From Augochlora pura (taxonomy: Eukaryota > Arthropoda > Insecta > Hymenoptera > Halictidae): a DNA stretch of 64,000 nt. The notes beneath the pieces are model-generated. The model did not search any database. It was not told the origin of the DNA and saw nothing but the letters and a program-made list of their open reading frames with translations. Position 1 is the stretch's first letter. Each line of letters begins with the position of its first letter. This document shows, piece by piece, positions 50,282 to 63,651 of this stretch. Both the position numbers and the translations under genes were made by a program. The stretch lies in contig NC_135774.1 of assembly GCF_028453695.1 (NCBI RefSeq), positions 11,966,001 through 12,030,000 on the forward strand, given 5' to 3'.

Positions 50282-51379
50282 TATTACACACTTATGATAT
50301 AGTTTTATTTATAATATAAACGTCGTACCAAAATCGCCGGGGTGCTTGTCGATTTTAATTTGTTAAGGATAGTGCAAAAGGGGGGCGAGAGTGGCTCGTA
50401 AATAGACTTTCGCTGTCGATCATGTTTTATCTATTAAGGACCCTCCGTTTGCGAAGTATTGATACAGATTTGATTTTACTGAATTTAAGCTCCACTTTGG
50501 AAGCTATTACTTTACAAAGATCCATTTTAGGATGTTCAATAAATGGATAATAATCACGAAGTAAATGGCTATTGGAATTCGTAGATTAATGTTCTTCGGA
50601 GATTATCAGAAGTCGTCTTCGCTGAATTCGATCCTGGAAGCGAATGTTTTTCAAGCGATTTATGAATTCGCTCACGGCCATTCCAGACTGCCCGCGCACC
50701 CTGAGCCGTGACTAAAATAAGAACAACAATCTATTTTTCACCTGTTGGACGTGTCAGTTCAATACACCCGGTTCGACGAGAGTTCGCGTGCCAATGAACG
50801 CGGCCCGATCAAATACCGCATATTAAAAAATTCCTGGACGCGTCCGCGTCCCATTACCGGAAACGCGTGGAATCCTCGCGATCTCGCGGTTTCTCGCGCC
50901 ACCTCGTCATCTTCCGGCTAAAGTGCAACTAGGGGAGTACAAGAAATTCCGTGCTCGGGTATTGGGTATCGACGAAAAAAGACGACTGAGCGATGGAATT
51001 ATCAATAATGCATACACAGAGTGCTCCGCGTTGTATAGGATGCAAATCCTCATTAAAATAGAAATACAGAAAAATGTTTGTAGCGGGGGGAGGTGAGAAT
51101 CGATATAGTGGTGTGGGTAGTAAAGGATTCGCTCTTTAGGATGAGATAAAATTTAATGGTTTTTCAGAGTTACTAAGAAATTTGTGGATATTTTAAATTA
51201 TGAGGAATTTGAGGATATTTTGTACAAGGTTCTGAGGGTATAATCGTGGTATAACCAATGATTCATCAATTATATTAATTCTAGCGATTTGAAAATTCTT
51301 TAGAGGAAAATAGTTACAGTTTTTTAAAGTTTAAGTATTGTGCTTTCAAATGAGCCTAGGTACGATATTATCAGATTAT

Positions 51380-51760
51380 TTTTTATAGAATTACAGCAGC
51401 TCAAATATAGGCAATTTTTCACCCTATATTATACGAACCTTGAATTTCACTTGTTCATGCGTCATTAATTGGATTAATTTTGTTAACACAAAAATATCTT
51501 TGAAAATCAGAGGTATGGGGTTAAAAATAGAGATTTCACATTTTCAAATGGACCTTGATACATTGTCGTCCGACTTTTTTTTACAAAATTACGGCAGCTC
51601 AAATATAGCCAATTTTTCACCCCATATTATACGAATTTTAGTTGTTCACGTGTCGTTAATTGGATTAATGTTGCTCACACAAAAATAACTTCAGGAATCA
51701 GAGTCATGGCATTTAAAAATGGAAATATCACTTTACTGAAATTAAAAAATACAATTCTCT
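51380..51760. repeat. Local duplication, period about 196 bp
   Basis: gaattacagcagctcaaata (about 51390) and aaattacggcagctcaaata (about 51586) begin copies sharing caatttttcacccta/ccatattatacgaa and taattggattaat. The 82-codon frame over the first copy runs across the junction and is not a gene. Confidence 0.85.
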
Positions 51761-51943
51761 TTACAACATTTCACACATTGCAATTCTATCTCAAGCCGTG
51801 ATCCCCAGAGTTTGGATATATTTGTCCTCCAGCGATCTAGTTCAAGGCCCGTATTCACCGGCAAAACCCCGCCCCATCCTAAAACGGTGAACCGAATCTA
51901 CATTGTAGAACCAGCCTTGAAATATTCAGCACTTGTAATCGAA

Positions 51944-51952
51944 CACCCTGTA
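51944..51952. mobile_element. Solitary CACCCTGTA element end
   Basis: The sequence gaacaccctgtac matches the outer end of the TACAGGGTG elements at 4084 and 9703. No partner end was found to its left, so it is a truncated copy or a chance match of nine bases. Confidence 0.35.
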
Positions 51953-54900
51953 CAAATGAAGCGGCGAGGCTCGAAAGAGGAGATCGGCGAAAGGTCGGAG
52001 GGGGGGTAAAGGGTACGGCGGAAAGAGAGTCGAAGGGACGCGCCGGCTGACAAACGAAAAAGAGGAAGCAGGAATTTAATTTGAACGAATTCTTCGGCGC
52101 TTATTACGAGGGGCATGGAACGTCGCCAGGCGTCGTTCGAACGTCCGTCGTCTCGACGACTCTCCCGGCTCTCTCGGGTGCCCGCCCCCCGCCCCCTCCT
52201 CCGGAGTGCTCGCGAGACGTCGATTTCTGCCGGTCGCAAACTGTTTCGGCGGACCTCCGGTTCTCAGCGTTCCGCGATGACTCGGGAACGGATCGGCCTC
52301 TGTTTCCCCGGGTCGCTCCGGTAACAGCCGGCGCAGCGGAGCTTATTTGAATTCCAGATTGGATTATCCGTCGGATTTGGATAAATGAGGGGATTCTATC
52401 AGTTACCTGCTCGCTCTACGGGCGACGGATTAGATGCATAGACCGGGAGAATCGGTCCCGCTACCGAATAACTGACGGCGAGCCCGCGCCGATCGCTAAA
52501 ATCCTGAGCACTTCCTTCGGAATGCTCGTTTCGTCGGCCGCGCCATAACCAACCCCGGTCAAAACTCCCGTTCCATAAATACCCTCAAAACGAAGAAGAA
52601 ACTATACGGAGAACCAATTGGATGTTCGATTCGCAATTTATAATCTCTTTTCATTTTTTAATTATTTTTAACGCATCGAGTATCGTAATCGACTCTCCAT
52701 CAACTATCACAATAGCTGTGACGTTGTTCAATAACATTTATTAAAAATTCTGCAGTGTGCTCTCTTATATTTTATCCATTTCTTTAAGTAGAAATAATAT
52801 GGTAGTTACCAAACCATTTAATAACAGAAAAAAAAACTTCAAAAAGTTTTGAAGTCTTCAAAAAGACTGAACTGTAAAACTATTATCACACAGTGCTATT
52901 GTTTTCTCAGTTTAAATCATTGCTTATTGGAATAAGTATAGTGGGCACATACTTAAATTATTATTAAATTTATCTTAACGCGTTCACGCCGGGACGAAAA
53001 TCTACGTTTCTCCGCGTGAGGCGGGACTGTCTTATCGCGTTGCGCGTCGTGGGGCGGGGCAATATCGTTGCCAGTTTGAACACGCTTATTGCGAAATCAT
53101 AACAATTCGAGGCTTCTAACGCGCTACATGCGAAATTGGAACAGTTTTGACATAGTGTTTTTTTGAGCGCATATTTCTTGCATCAAGTGTAAAGGTAAGT
53201 AAAATTATCTACCTTATCATAGATATAAATAAATAATTGTTATTAATTTAAAATATTGAATGTTAATGTTTATAATACTCAATTTTTATATGTAACGTTG
53301 AGAAAAAATAAAATCAACTTATTTTTTTAACGACTAATTCTCTGAAAACGCGTGACCCACAAGTGGGTTATAATTACTTATAACTTAATTACAAATTATT
53401 AAATTAATATTCAAACATCTGTGCCCATCAATTCTATCCGAAAATTAAATTTTTATACATAAACGTTTTAAAAACTGAATTTTAATATTTATTCTGTATT
53501 ACTAACAAAAAAGCTAAAATGTTCGACAATAACATGCGATTTTTATCTAACAAAAATGTTTGATCCCGCCTCTGTCCGTGCGTCGAGAAGTATCGTCAGT
53601 CCATCGCGAGTGCGGTTTGCCGAACTATCTTTCGGTTTCCGAACTCCGCGGCGTAAGCAGACAAGTGAATAGTTGCGATGCGTGCGCCCTGTATTAACGG
53701 AATTGTTTCGCCGAGTTATTCGCCGTGCTAATAGATCCCGGAAAATCCACGAATTAATAGTAATCCCGAGCAATTAAATAATTCGCTCGGTGGGGGACGC
53801 ATCGACGCGCGCCGTATCGAGAAGTTGTTCGTCGCCGAATGTAATTATCGTTCGAATAATTAGTTGAAAGTGAGTTCGTTCTTACAATACAGCGCGACGC
53901 GTCGCCCGTAGGAAAATTAGTCGACAACGGTGAACCGTTAACAGCGAGAGACGGAGTTTTGCGAAGTTTCAATCCGCAGCTGCTATTGCTTTGCTCTGTT
54001 TGCAATTTTACCTTCGCCCCGGTGACGTAAGAATGGAGTCGCAGGCGACGCTGACAGCAGAGTCGAGCCGCGCGAAAATATGGTAATGAAATCGTAATTC
54101 TTTGACGAAAACAAAGACGTATAGATTGGTTGAGGGAAGAGGTGAAATGAATTTCGTCGCTCGGTTCGATCGCCCATTTACATTTTTCTACGGCGACAGA
54201 AGCTTGCTAATTGGACGACCGCTACGTTTTCATGCGAGAGTATACCGCGCTACCAATGTCAACAATTTATTATAAATCTCAGAGTGCTCGGCTTTATTTT
54301 AAAACGTTCTACGTCTTCAGTAGTCGGGAAGGGTCTAATTGAAACGCTGATATTCGTCGGTGAAGTTAATTGGCAGCTGTGGATTATACAGGAACAGGTG
54401 GATGAATCGCGAGTATATGAAGTATTTTTGCAGCAAGATATTTTTAAAGAATTGATGACATCGCAAATAGTGGAGTCTCGGGAAGATTTATTTCGTTTTC
54501 AAAACGCTCGATTCTCTATGGTACGTTTTATATAAACTCTTTCTCGAATATACAGTGGGTTCACAAAATCATGTTAAATCGTAGTAAACAGTTCGAAGTT
54601 CGACAATGTATATATCTTATTAATCACCCATTTTACTTAATTTGAATAAAATATTTTTTATATTTCTTCATTCTGTCTATTTTTTAATATAATAATATTT
54701 TTATTCCTTTCATAAATGCAGGGTCGTGGATAATTATAGACTTAAAAATAACTTTCACATTGTCACTGTTATATAAACAGAAATTTAACAAAATATCATA
54801 TTTATACTAGATTGACAGAGTACTAAAAGCAGCCGTTTTATATTAGTTTATGAAAGTAATAATTTTTTTTAATTTCAAACGAGCGTTATTCTAATATATA

Positions 54901-56280
54901 ATAGAAGTAACATATATATTAAATAAGTAAGCCATAAATGTATCTTTAAAATCTGAATAATAGTACATTAACAATTTTGACGGATTCCGTAAATCTAATA
55001 TCAAATATTTCTATTTTCTCTTATTTAAAATATACAGAAATATATAAATACAGTATTTTGTTAAGCTTACATCCCACAGGACGTAAAAGTAACTTTCAGT
55101 CGAGAATTTACGACTACTCATCGGCTAAGACATATAACCTAAAAAAACGCAATAAACAGACTGTAACTCGCCGATAAAATTACTAGTATCGCCATTACGA
55201 GACCCAGGCAGCTATTAATAAAAAACGAAGAAAAAAGCGGCGCGGAGGTGGAGGCGTAAGTCAAACCTTTGAAAAGCGATGGGCATAAAGAAAGGATAAG
55301 CGGCGCCGTCAAAGGGCGGATTCCAGAGAAGTTGGCACCCGTGTCGGAGGGTAGTTTCGAGATGGATGCGGCCGAGCCTGGGCGGCGAAGGTGAGGCGAA
55401 GGGACGGACGGAGAGGGTGGCTGGGCGGGTGTTCCGCTCACGGAGCAAGTAATTTCTATTTTTTTCAATCTTCGCCCGGGGTGTCTGGGGGATCGACGTA
55501 ATTTCGCCTTTGTGCCAGGGGCCAGTGGTGGCACGCGGAGGGTTCATATATATTGTAACGAGTCCCCGGCACCGGGAGAAAAGACGATACGAGGTGAAAC
55601 GGCGCGTGGACGGGCGTGCCGGGGGAGGGAGGAGGAGGAAGGGGGGCCGGAGGGCGGAGGCGGCTGGTTCAAACCGGGGTGGTTCGTCGAAGAATAGAGG
55701 GCAAAGGCGAGAAGGAGGGAGGGATCGCGCGCTAGCCGAACGAGAAATCTCACAAATTAAGCTTGAGCTGTACAAGAGACGAAGCTTTGCAGGGCGATAG
55801 GATTGGCTGCAATCTTCGACAAGGCAATCCGGCGGACTCGTAAATTTCCTGGAACAGTGGCGGAGCCGAGCCTAACAGACCCGAACTGTCTCGATACCAG
55901 TCGGCCACAATTTCCCGACGACATGGAGATCTAATTCTAGCAATTTATTTGCCCGATAAACTGAAGGTGTTTTCATCGGGATCCACGAAACGACCGTGAT
56001 TCATTAGCCGACGCACCGGCTGTCGGGGTACAGGACGTTTCCAATCCTGGTCGCGTCGTTTGCAGAACACTTTCTGTCCGAGCCCGCGTACGCGATCCTC
56101 CTATCAATTGATTTAAACAATTATTGAAACCAGTGTTGATTGGAAACGCCTTTCTTACTCGACGCTCATCCCAGCCACCCCCGGAATTAGATCTCTCTCC
56201 AGCTCCCTGTTCCCATCGACCTCGTTCGGCTCCCTCCGGCAAATGCGTCTCTCCGCAGCCCGTCCTTTATCTATCAATTA

Positions 56281-56327
56281 GCGCTCGCTTTGTCTTTCGA
56301 GCTCGCTTTGTCTTTCGAGCTCGCTCT
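56281..56327. repeat. 18-bp tandem repeat
   Basis: gctcgctttgtctttcga repeats twice and starts a third time as gctcgctctctcg. Confidence 0.85.
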
Positions 56328-57363
56328 CTCGTGCTACTCGTTTTTTTTTCGCTCGCCTTTTCGGGAATCTGTCGTATGTGCATGGTTTATATCACGAATA
56401 AACCTGCGAATATGCGTTACAAGCTGGAAAGTATGGCGCGAGGGGGTTTAATCCATTTCAAGAGCGGACAGGTGCAAAGAAACTCATAAATAAACAAGAA
56501 CAGAGATTAGCTCGCGGAAATACGTCCACTGAATATTCCATACAATTTGTCGAGGATTAACCGCGTGCGAAAATAAGAATCTGACGATACGAAAAGGAAT
56601 GTTAATATTTTTATGGTACCCTTGGGATGTGTGATAGTTTGACGAAGTTCGTTTAATAGGTGAAAGTTAGAATTTTAAGGAAAATGATGGTCGGCCTTAT
56701 TTTTGATGTCTGAAGAATATTTAGTAATTTTTGGGACAAAAAGTTATAAATAGTTTAGACTTGACAGATGTTTCGAGTTGTTGGGGTGTACCAAACACTT
56801 TGATTGTTCTATGGGACTTTTATATAGTAAATGTTAATATCAATAGAAAAGATAAAACATATAATATAAGGAATACTAAATTCTTGAATTAGGCACTATA
56901 ATAATGTTCCATCGCACTCGTTGATATTGATAGCAGAATTTTCAAACAAAAACTCAATTAACCTCCTCAATAATTTATTCTATTTTCCAAATATGACATT
57001 TTCTTATTTCGTAATCTCAAATTACCCCTCCAAATACATTTTAAGTCGATTAAAGAATTAAAGAAAATTCTTCAGCATTTAAAAAATATTTCGAAGACTG
57101 AACAATAGATCTCGAATGGATTTAATTTTTAAAGTGCCAAAATTAACATAAATGACCAAACAAGTAGTTCCTATTTCATTTGAAAAATCCAGCGTACGTC
57201 TCCTAAATAATTTATAAAATAAAGTCGCCACCTTCGTGAATAATATAAATCGCGAGCATCGCCTTTCGGATAAATAAGAACGAAGCCTAACGCGGAGGAA
57301 TATATCCGAGATCTGTCAGATGAAAAAATAGAAATTGCAGGTGCGGCGAGAGAGACAGCCTAC

Positions 57364-57505
57364 CCTCTTGATCCCGGTCGCATCCATCTCGGCGCTTCCC
57401 TCGTGGTGGGGTGCGAACTTGTCGGGTTCCCGGTCTTTGCCGAGGCTGCGGAGCTCGTGATACCGGCACGTAAGAAGATTTCCGACGCGTAGGTGCTTCC
57501 GCGAA
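57364..57505 (-). CDS. Possible DGAT1 linker exon (tentative)
   Basis: A GC-rich block between a possible acceptor (tactccaag) and donor (gtaggc). In one frame it encodes a basic, disordered-looking stretch that starts FAEAPTRRKSSYVPVSRAP and leaves in phase 1, exactly what the 49413 acceptor needs. The cytoplasmic linker of insect DGAT1 is basic and Ser-rich, so a linker exon here is plausible. Against it: all three minus frames are open over these 142 bases, so openness is no evidence; the second frame also looks protein-like (LRSLGKDREPDKFAPHH) but would run into a stop after splicing to 49413; the donor is weak. It could also be non-coding or an untranslated leader. Confidence 0.25.
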
Positions 57506-60500
57506 CTTGGAGTATGAAAGGTTGGACGTCAACGGAGTAATAAATTAGAGGGAAATTCGTCCGACAGTGGCATTAGACTCTCTACCCGCCCGCTCTCTAT
57601 CTTGCTCTCTCTCTCTCTCTCTCCTCCCGCGGCCATGATATATGACACCGCGTTTAACATCGTACTAATATTTGAAACCGTAAATGATGGGGATTTTGAG
57701 AAACGTCAGCGAAGCGGCGAGACGGACGAGCCGAGCGTGTCGCGTCGGCAACGTCCTGGAACAAATTTCACAGAGTGCTCTCGCCGATTATTGGGCGATT
57801 TTTCGAAAAAGACATCCGTTTTTCGGATAATACGAGCGGAGAGAATCGGAAATAATTTTATCGATATTTACGATTTTTCTCTCACACGTAGCAAATCATT
57901 TTCCTCTTTATTTATAATATTTTTATATTTAGACGCGACGCATGGACGTCACTCATCTTGCAACGCGCAATTAGCTTGTTATTAATGTCCGAATTCGTGA
58001 CAAATATTCGCTAAAATATGTTGTTTATAAAGCGACTATATGATATCGAGTTTTACGGAGAAATTAAATACGACGCGTGTTGCATATTTTATAAATGAAA
58101 AGGGAGATGTTTCGTAGAATATGATACAAAATATATAACAATTATAATGTAATAGTAATGTATGATAAAATTGTGTAATGATAGAAATATAATGTATAAT
58201 ATTCTATATTTTCCTTCAGCTTTATTCCGTGACACATTTCAAATCGCGACGATAAATTTTAAGAGTGGAGAGCACGGCCATTGTTGAAAACGTTACAGTC
58301 GTGTTGACAACGCCGAAATTACAGAGACACCCCCCCTGGACGCTTTCCATATTTTTCATTAAAATCCGCGGCGCCTCCTGAATTATTCACCGCTGTTAGG
58401 GCAACAATTTCCAAAACATCAAGCACGATCATCCCTCGGCGCATACGACTAAAAAATATTTCCTCCAGGAACGGTGTAAGACGTTCGCCGGGATCTCGGG
58501 CTACCGAATGGCAGCGCGGCACGCGAAACCATAACCGCGAGGCACGTCTGCCGAATAATAGTTGGCCCGTTTCAGTCTTAGGTCGCGTCTTCGCCTCAGA
58601 ATTATTTTAAAGGGTTGCTGCGACCGATGCGGTTAAATGGGATCGATGATCGCGGATTTTCGATAATCCGGAATCAATTAAATAGTTTAATAAATAATCG
58701 GTTTTCGTGCGATTATGGTTAATTATATGATGAAGGAGTGATAGTTTCTTTGGAAAGAAATGATAGGATAAATTATGAAGGATAAAGAAGGAAATATTGA
58801 AGGATAAAGAACAAATATTTTGTAATTCAGTGAAGAATGCAAAATCTGTTTGATGTAATTTGATAAAGTGTCAGAAAATTATAAAAATGTTGCGAAATAT
58901 GATAATTAGAAATTGTGAGAAGGAAAAGAAATTTTAAGAAATAAAACTGCTATTTAATAATAATATTAGGAAAATATTTTGTCAACTGTATTTAAAAATG
59001 ATATATAGTTTTTTAACAGTGTAATCAATATACTGTGGATTTGATGTATTTATGACAAAAACTAAACTGTTGGAGCAATTCAATAATTTCAGTCTACATT
59101 CAATAATTTAAATAACTTTAATAATTTAATAATTACCGTGGCATAACAAAACCGACGCACGCAATTTTAATTTTGCAGCTCCGCAGTCTTATAATTGCTA
59201 ATTATCTTTACCGTCTTCGAGCGCAGACATTTAAGACAAAAGAACACTAAGACACTCTGGCGACTCTCTCGAGAACATCCTTCACGAAACATTCCCGAAA
59301 CAATGACCAAGTCCCGGAAGAATAGTTGGCCGACGAGTGTCCATTCGACAGCGAAGTTCAGCGATTTATCCGAGCGGTACGGCACGGCGACGCAGAGAAG
59401 ACGGGGCCGGGCGCGTTTTGAATAAACCTCGCGTCGAATGTTAGAGCAGCAGCAGCAGCAGTTAAGTTCGCGTCCCGAGCGCGGACACTTATAAGTTCTG
59501 CTCTCGAAAATAGGAGCGACAGCTACTTCGGGATTTGCTCTCAACCGGAGATTTCCTCTAGAGAGATCTCCAATCGAGATTTCCGGTCGGGGAACGTATA
59601 TACCCGGCGTTTCCAAGTCGACACGCGGCATTATTTTCATCCGGCGTTCATTTTCGTGGTATCGGCCGGGATCGTTCGTGACTGGCCCCGTACCGAAAGG
59701 ACTTTCTCTATTTGCTAAGAGAGACATTAAAGGAAATTGCTTATTGAAGGTAACGCGGCCGGAGTTTGAACTCGATTTACCCGTGGACGATCGATACGCC
59801 GAACACGAAACGACCGAATGTTTCGTAGAATGGAGTGCTATGCGTGACTAATTTCCGCGGAGAAGTCGGCGTTGTCGTTACGGGGATGCAATAACACGTT
59901 GCTGTTCATTTCTTTTTCGGCGACCGAAAATTACACGCCGGATCGCGGCCGGTCCGGATTATTTCGGCTCACGGAATTAGGAAAGCTATTCTCATCAATC
60001 AAACGACCTACCGATCCGATCGATTACTATCCTGATAATGCAAGCCCGGCAGTCGACGCGAACAGGCCATCTGCGATTATAATGGGCTCGTCCGAAAATC
60101 TTGCCTCGTATTTCGCAATCCCGATGGAATTTCATCGAGCCCTGATAAACAGAAATAATCCGCGATAGATTAAAAGCTATTTTAACATTCTTCCACCTAT
60201 CTATTTATTTATTTATAGCGTTCGCAATCGTCCGATATATAATACCGACGTCAGTTTCCACTTAGTTCTTACTGTCTTCGCGGATTTTCATGCAGATTTA
60301 AAGTTTCCGCGGCGCCGTTCAAACTCGCGCGAAAGAAAAAAGGATCATTAGTTTTGAACTCCGTTCTACAACAAGAACCGGGCTTCCAAAAATAAAGCTA
60401 CCGAGTTTAAAAGTTCGGCCCTCAAGCTTCGAGATAAGCCGCGGTAGATTTTCGTTCGATTTCTTTTTTACGGACAGCGGCTCTCGGGGATGGACAATTT

Positions 60501-61500
60501 TATTTACGGTGAGCTTCGTTGCATTTTTGGTTTTAATTTACCTCTGACGCTATCGATTTGGGCTTTTTTTAAAGAACAGTTAAACTAATTAGTTTGCTAG
60601 ACGAACGAACCGTTTTGTTAAAATTGCAGTTACCTAAAATAACAAAACGAAGTAGAAATAATATTATTTCTCTATTCTTTTCTTGGTACAACAAGTTGTA
60701 ATATTTGCAAAGTTTTTTCATTTATCATTAAGTGAACTAGTTATCAACGAAAATGAATAAGATGGTTAATTAATAAATTAAAACTTACTTTGTTTAGAAA
60801 GGTGTCGATAATCTTTGATGAACGTTTTTATACAATCATGTTATTAAATTGAAATGCAACGATAAAAAAAATTACAAACTTATTATTTGCCGATAGATAA
60901 TGAAATGATAGATGCAAGAACAAAAGTAGGGGACGCGTCGCTGAATATGAAGTGTCCCACTGCGATCGCCTATCTCGGTCGCGCAGTGACAGATTCGGGA
61001 CGACAGTAAATTGTTAATTATTCGGGCGGGCTTGATATTAGCGGGCCGATCTCTTGTGCCGGGCATCGTGTCGGTGTTCGTGTTATTCAAGAGTTGAAAC
61101 CAAGCCTCGTCTCGGTCAACGGGGAACAGGAGTCTCCCGAACGTTTGAATGACTACATTATCCCGCCTCGCGATACTTACCGGGTTCGACCATCCCTCAA
61201 CATCTGTTCCCGGGGACTTCCGGGAAAGGTATCAGCCCCGCGATGCACCATTCGCATGCATACCCCATTATGTCTTCCTCCCCGCATTATCTTGGCATTG
61301 ATTAACGAGCCCCGACCGTGAACAAGAACTCAGGAAACGAGGGCTCCTCTGATACGACGAAATGGACTCGAACCGAATTTGCAAGCAGCCACCGTGGCGG
61401 GCCGGTGTTTGGCTGGTTGTGTACCCTGGCGGAGGCCGCGCGCAGTCTGTACACTGTCATCGAGCGCTTAGGATTCTGTGTGTCTGGTTTGCCAGCGCCC

Positions 61501-61623
61501 GGGAATTAAAGTAGAATAAGAGGAACGCCGCGGACACCAAGATACATCGCCGGCTACCCGGCCGTTCTCTCCGGCCGGGAATTAAAGCGGAACAAGAGGA
61601 ACGCTAGAAATATTAAGATACCG
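61501..61623. repeat. Tandem duplication, period about 78 bp
   Basis: gggaattaaagtagaataag at 61501 and gggaattaaagcggaacaag at 61579 are followed by aggaacgc and a aagata segment in both copies. Confidence 0.8.
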
Positions 61624-61917
61624 CCACAATCCACTTAGAAAAATTTCAACCCGGGAGAACAAACTATTTAGAATACAGAACGGGGCCGTATATTCGCCGC
61701 CACGCGGATATCTTTTTAATCGGTCAATTTCCTTCTCAGTTTTTTGCATTATAGAAATAGGAGATATTATAGCGTCTTTAATAATTATATTTTCCATGCT
61801 TTGCCGCAATTTATGGAATTTATTAGAATGGTAAAATGGTAGTATTATCCTTTGTTATTCGAAGGTTTTGCGTTTTTTTATGGTACTTGGATATATAGCG
61901 ATATTTTTAATTATTGC

Positions 61918-62284
61918 TTAACCCCTTTCACTTTAATAGGTAGTCAAATTTGTGACATTTCATACATAATTCACTGTATTACTTTCTTATAGAATCCAGC
62001 AATGAAATTATATGGAAGCATACAGGTAACAAATATTAATTAATTATTATGCTCCTTGCCGTACCATTTTCTTTACAGATACAATGATTAGAACATTTTC
62101 AATTGCAATAATTTTTGAGACGAAAAAAGAAAATTTATATTTGTCTATTAATTACATCTACTTGAATGTATAAATACTGGTGACAAAATTTCGACTTAAA
62201 GGAACGGAAGAACATTCATACCTAAGAGCTTATTACTATAAATCTCCACGAGTCTGACTTGTTAGAGTATGTTAAGGGGTTGAG
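61918..62284. mobile_element. Compound TTAACCCC element with CGAGTCTGACTTG
   Basis: Opens TTAACCCCTTTCACTTTAAT and closes CACGAGTCTGACTTGTTAGA...aaggggttga. A second left end (cttgccgtaccattttc) near 62053 matches the end of the copy at 50040-50281, so this looks like one element placed next to or inside another of the same family. Confidence 0.6.
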
Positions 62285-62354
62285 AAACAAATATTGTCTG
62301 AATTAATTTTATAGTCAATTTAAAACTTGTCAAAATCGTTCGTACAAAACAAAT

Positions 62355-62443
62355 TAAAAACTGCGATAAATTATTTATCAATTAATGTTCCCCCGGGCTT
62401 ACAAAAAATACCCGGGGGTATATTAAAAAATGCGATAAATTAT
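62355..62443. repeat. GC hairpin inside an AT-rich direct repeat
   Basis: CCCCCGGG (62390-62397) and CCCGGGGG (62411-62418) form an 8-bp all-GC stem with a 13-base AT-rich loop. It is flanked by near-identical copies of aaaaactgcgataaattat and aaaaaatgcgataaattat. Confidence 0.7.
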
Positions 62444-63450
62444 GGTAACATTAGATGATTGCCAGTACATCATAGAACCGCGAGGAATTGTTCGACTCGT
62501 CCGATTGCGCGGCATGATTTTTCTCGGAGCGCTTTCGACACCTCTCGAGGCCCCTTTAAAAGCGACTCGAAGGAACGATAGGCGTCGCAACAGATTTCCA
62601 CGGCACGGGTAGAGGGCCATAACGCGTCAAAATGATACATACGGTCCTCGTACTTCTCGTACCTCGAGAGACCCCGAAGGGGGAACGGCGGAAGATAGGG
62701 CGAGAAATGGGTAGAGAAAGGGGTTAATATTCAACGCGGTGAGTTTATCGGAGAAAAGGTCGCCGGTATAATTTGACTTCGGCCGGGTCTGAATAATCGA
62801 TATACCAGCAGGCGAGTATCCAATACCCGGAAACAGAGGCGAGGGCTGATCGGGAGTTTAAATTGGGTGGAAATTATTCGTCTCTTCCACCGTGGCTACG
62901 TGTTCACGCGTGGAGTGGAGGAGGGAGGGCGGGAGGAGGGGCGGGGGCGGTGTGTTCACGCGTTGCGGTCACCCGCCGACAGTGTATGCGCACTTTCAGG
63001 AGCGAACAAAACCTTGAACTACTGATCGAACCGCACGATTATCTTCTACATAATTAGAACGAATGAAGGCCCCGATACTCTATGCAGATTGGATTCGAAT
63101 AGCGTGAATTTTGTTACCCAACTCGACGCGTGGCTTTCTCTCAGTCGTTTTACAACCAAACCCCGGACTTTTAAGACCTCTAAGACTCTGTGAGATAGAG
63201 CTTTCCTATGCTGCCACCGATTTTCTGAAAACTTTTTAAACTCTTAAGATTCCCTAAATTCTTTACCTTTTTTGGAGTTTTTAAGCTTTCGTGACGTCGG
63301 GCAATTTTTAAAGATCTGAAAAGTTCGGGAAATTTTATAGCTTTTTTTATATTTTATACGTTTTTGTAATTGTTCTAATATTGTCCTTCAATTTTTATAC
63401 ATTGTCATTTAGAGTTTTTAAGCAACATAGGATTTCAGCGTCTAGAATTT

Positions 63451-63651
63451 TTAACCCTTTGCGGTCGTATTAAGTTTGTATGTAAGTGTCATGATGGTTG
63501 GGATTAACCCTTTGCAATCAAGTGATGACTACGAGGCTAAAATTGTTTTATCACGTCTCAAGATAATTTTTATACAAATTTTAGACTTAAAAAATTGTTA
63601 CGTGGTGAAACTATTGTAATATATAAAATAGCTTCGAGTGCGAAGGATTAA
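63451..63651. mobile_element. Paired TTAACCCTTTGC elements
   Basis: TTAACCCTTTGCGGTCG at 63451 is followed by ATTAACCCTTTGCAATCAAG at 63503. The second copy closes at gtgcgaaggattaa (63638-63651), giving a 148-base element. The first is a solitary end of about 50 bases. Confidence 0.6.

Noticed and set aside
54146..54538. 131-codon stop-to-stop plus frame reading GEVNWQLWIIQEQVDES
   Set aside because: No in-frame ATG near its start and no splice acceptor of note; composition looks plausible but I cannot support a gene.
59167..59727. 186-codon minus-strand frame with a short Cys run
   Set aside because: The Cys run comes from a GCA repeat near 59443-59460; the rest has no recognisable content and sits in a CpG-rich block.
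61350..61420. Minus-strand ggttcgagtcc, a tRNA B-box match
   Set aside because: No T-stem pairing, no A-box at the right distance and no cloverleaf.
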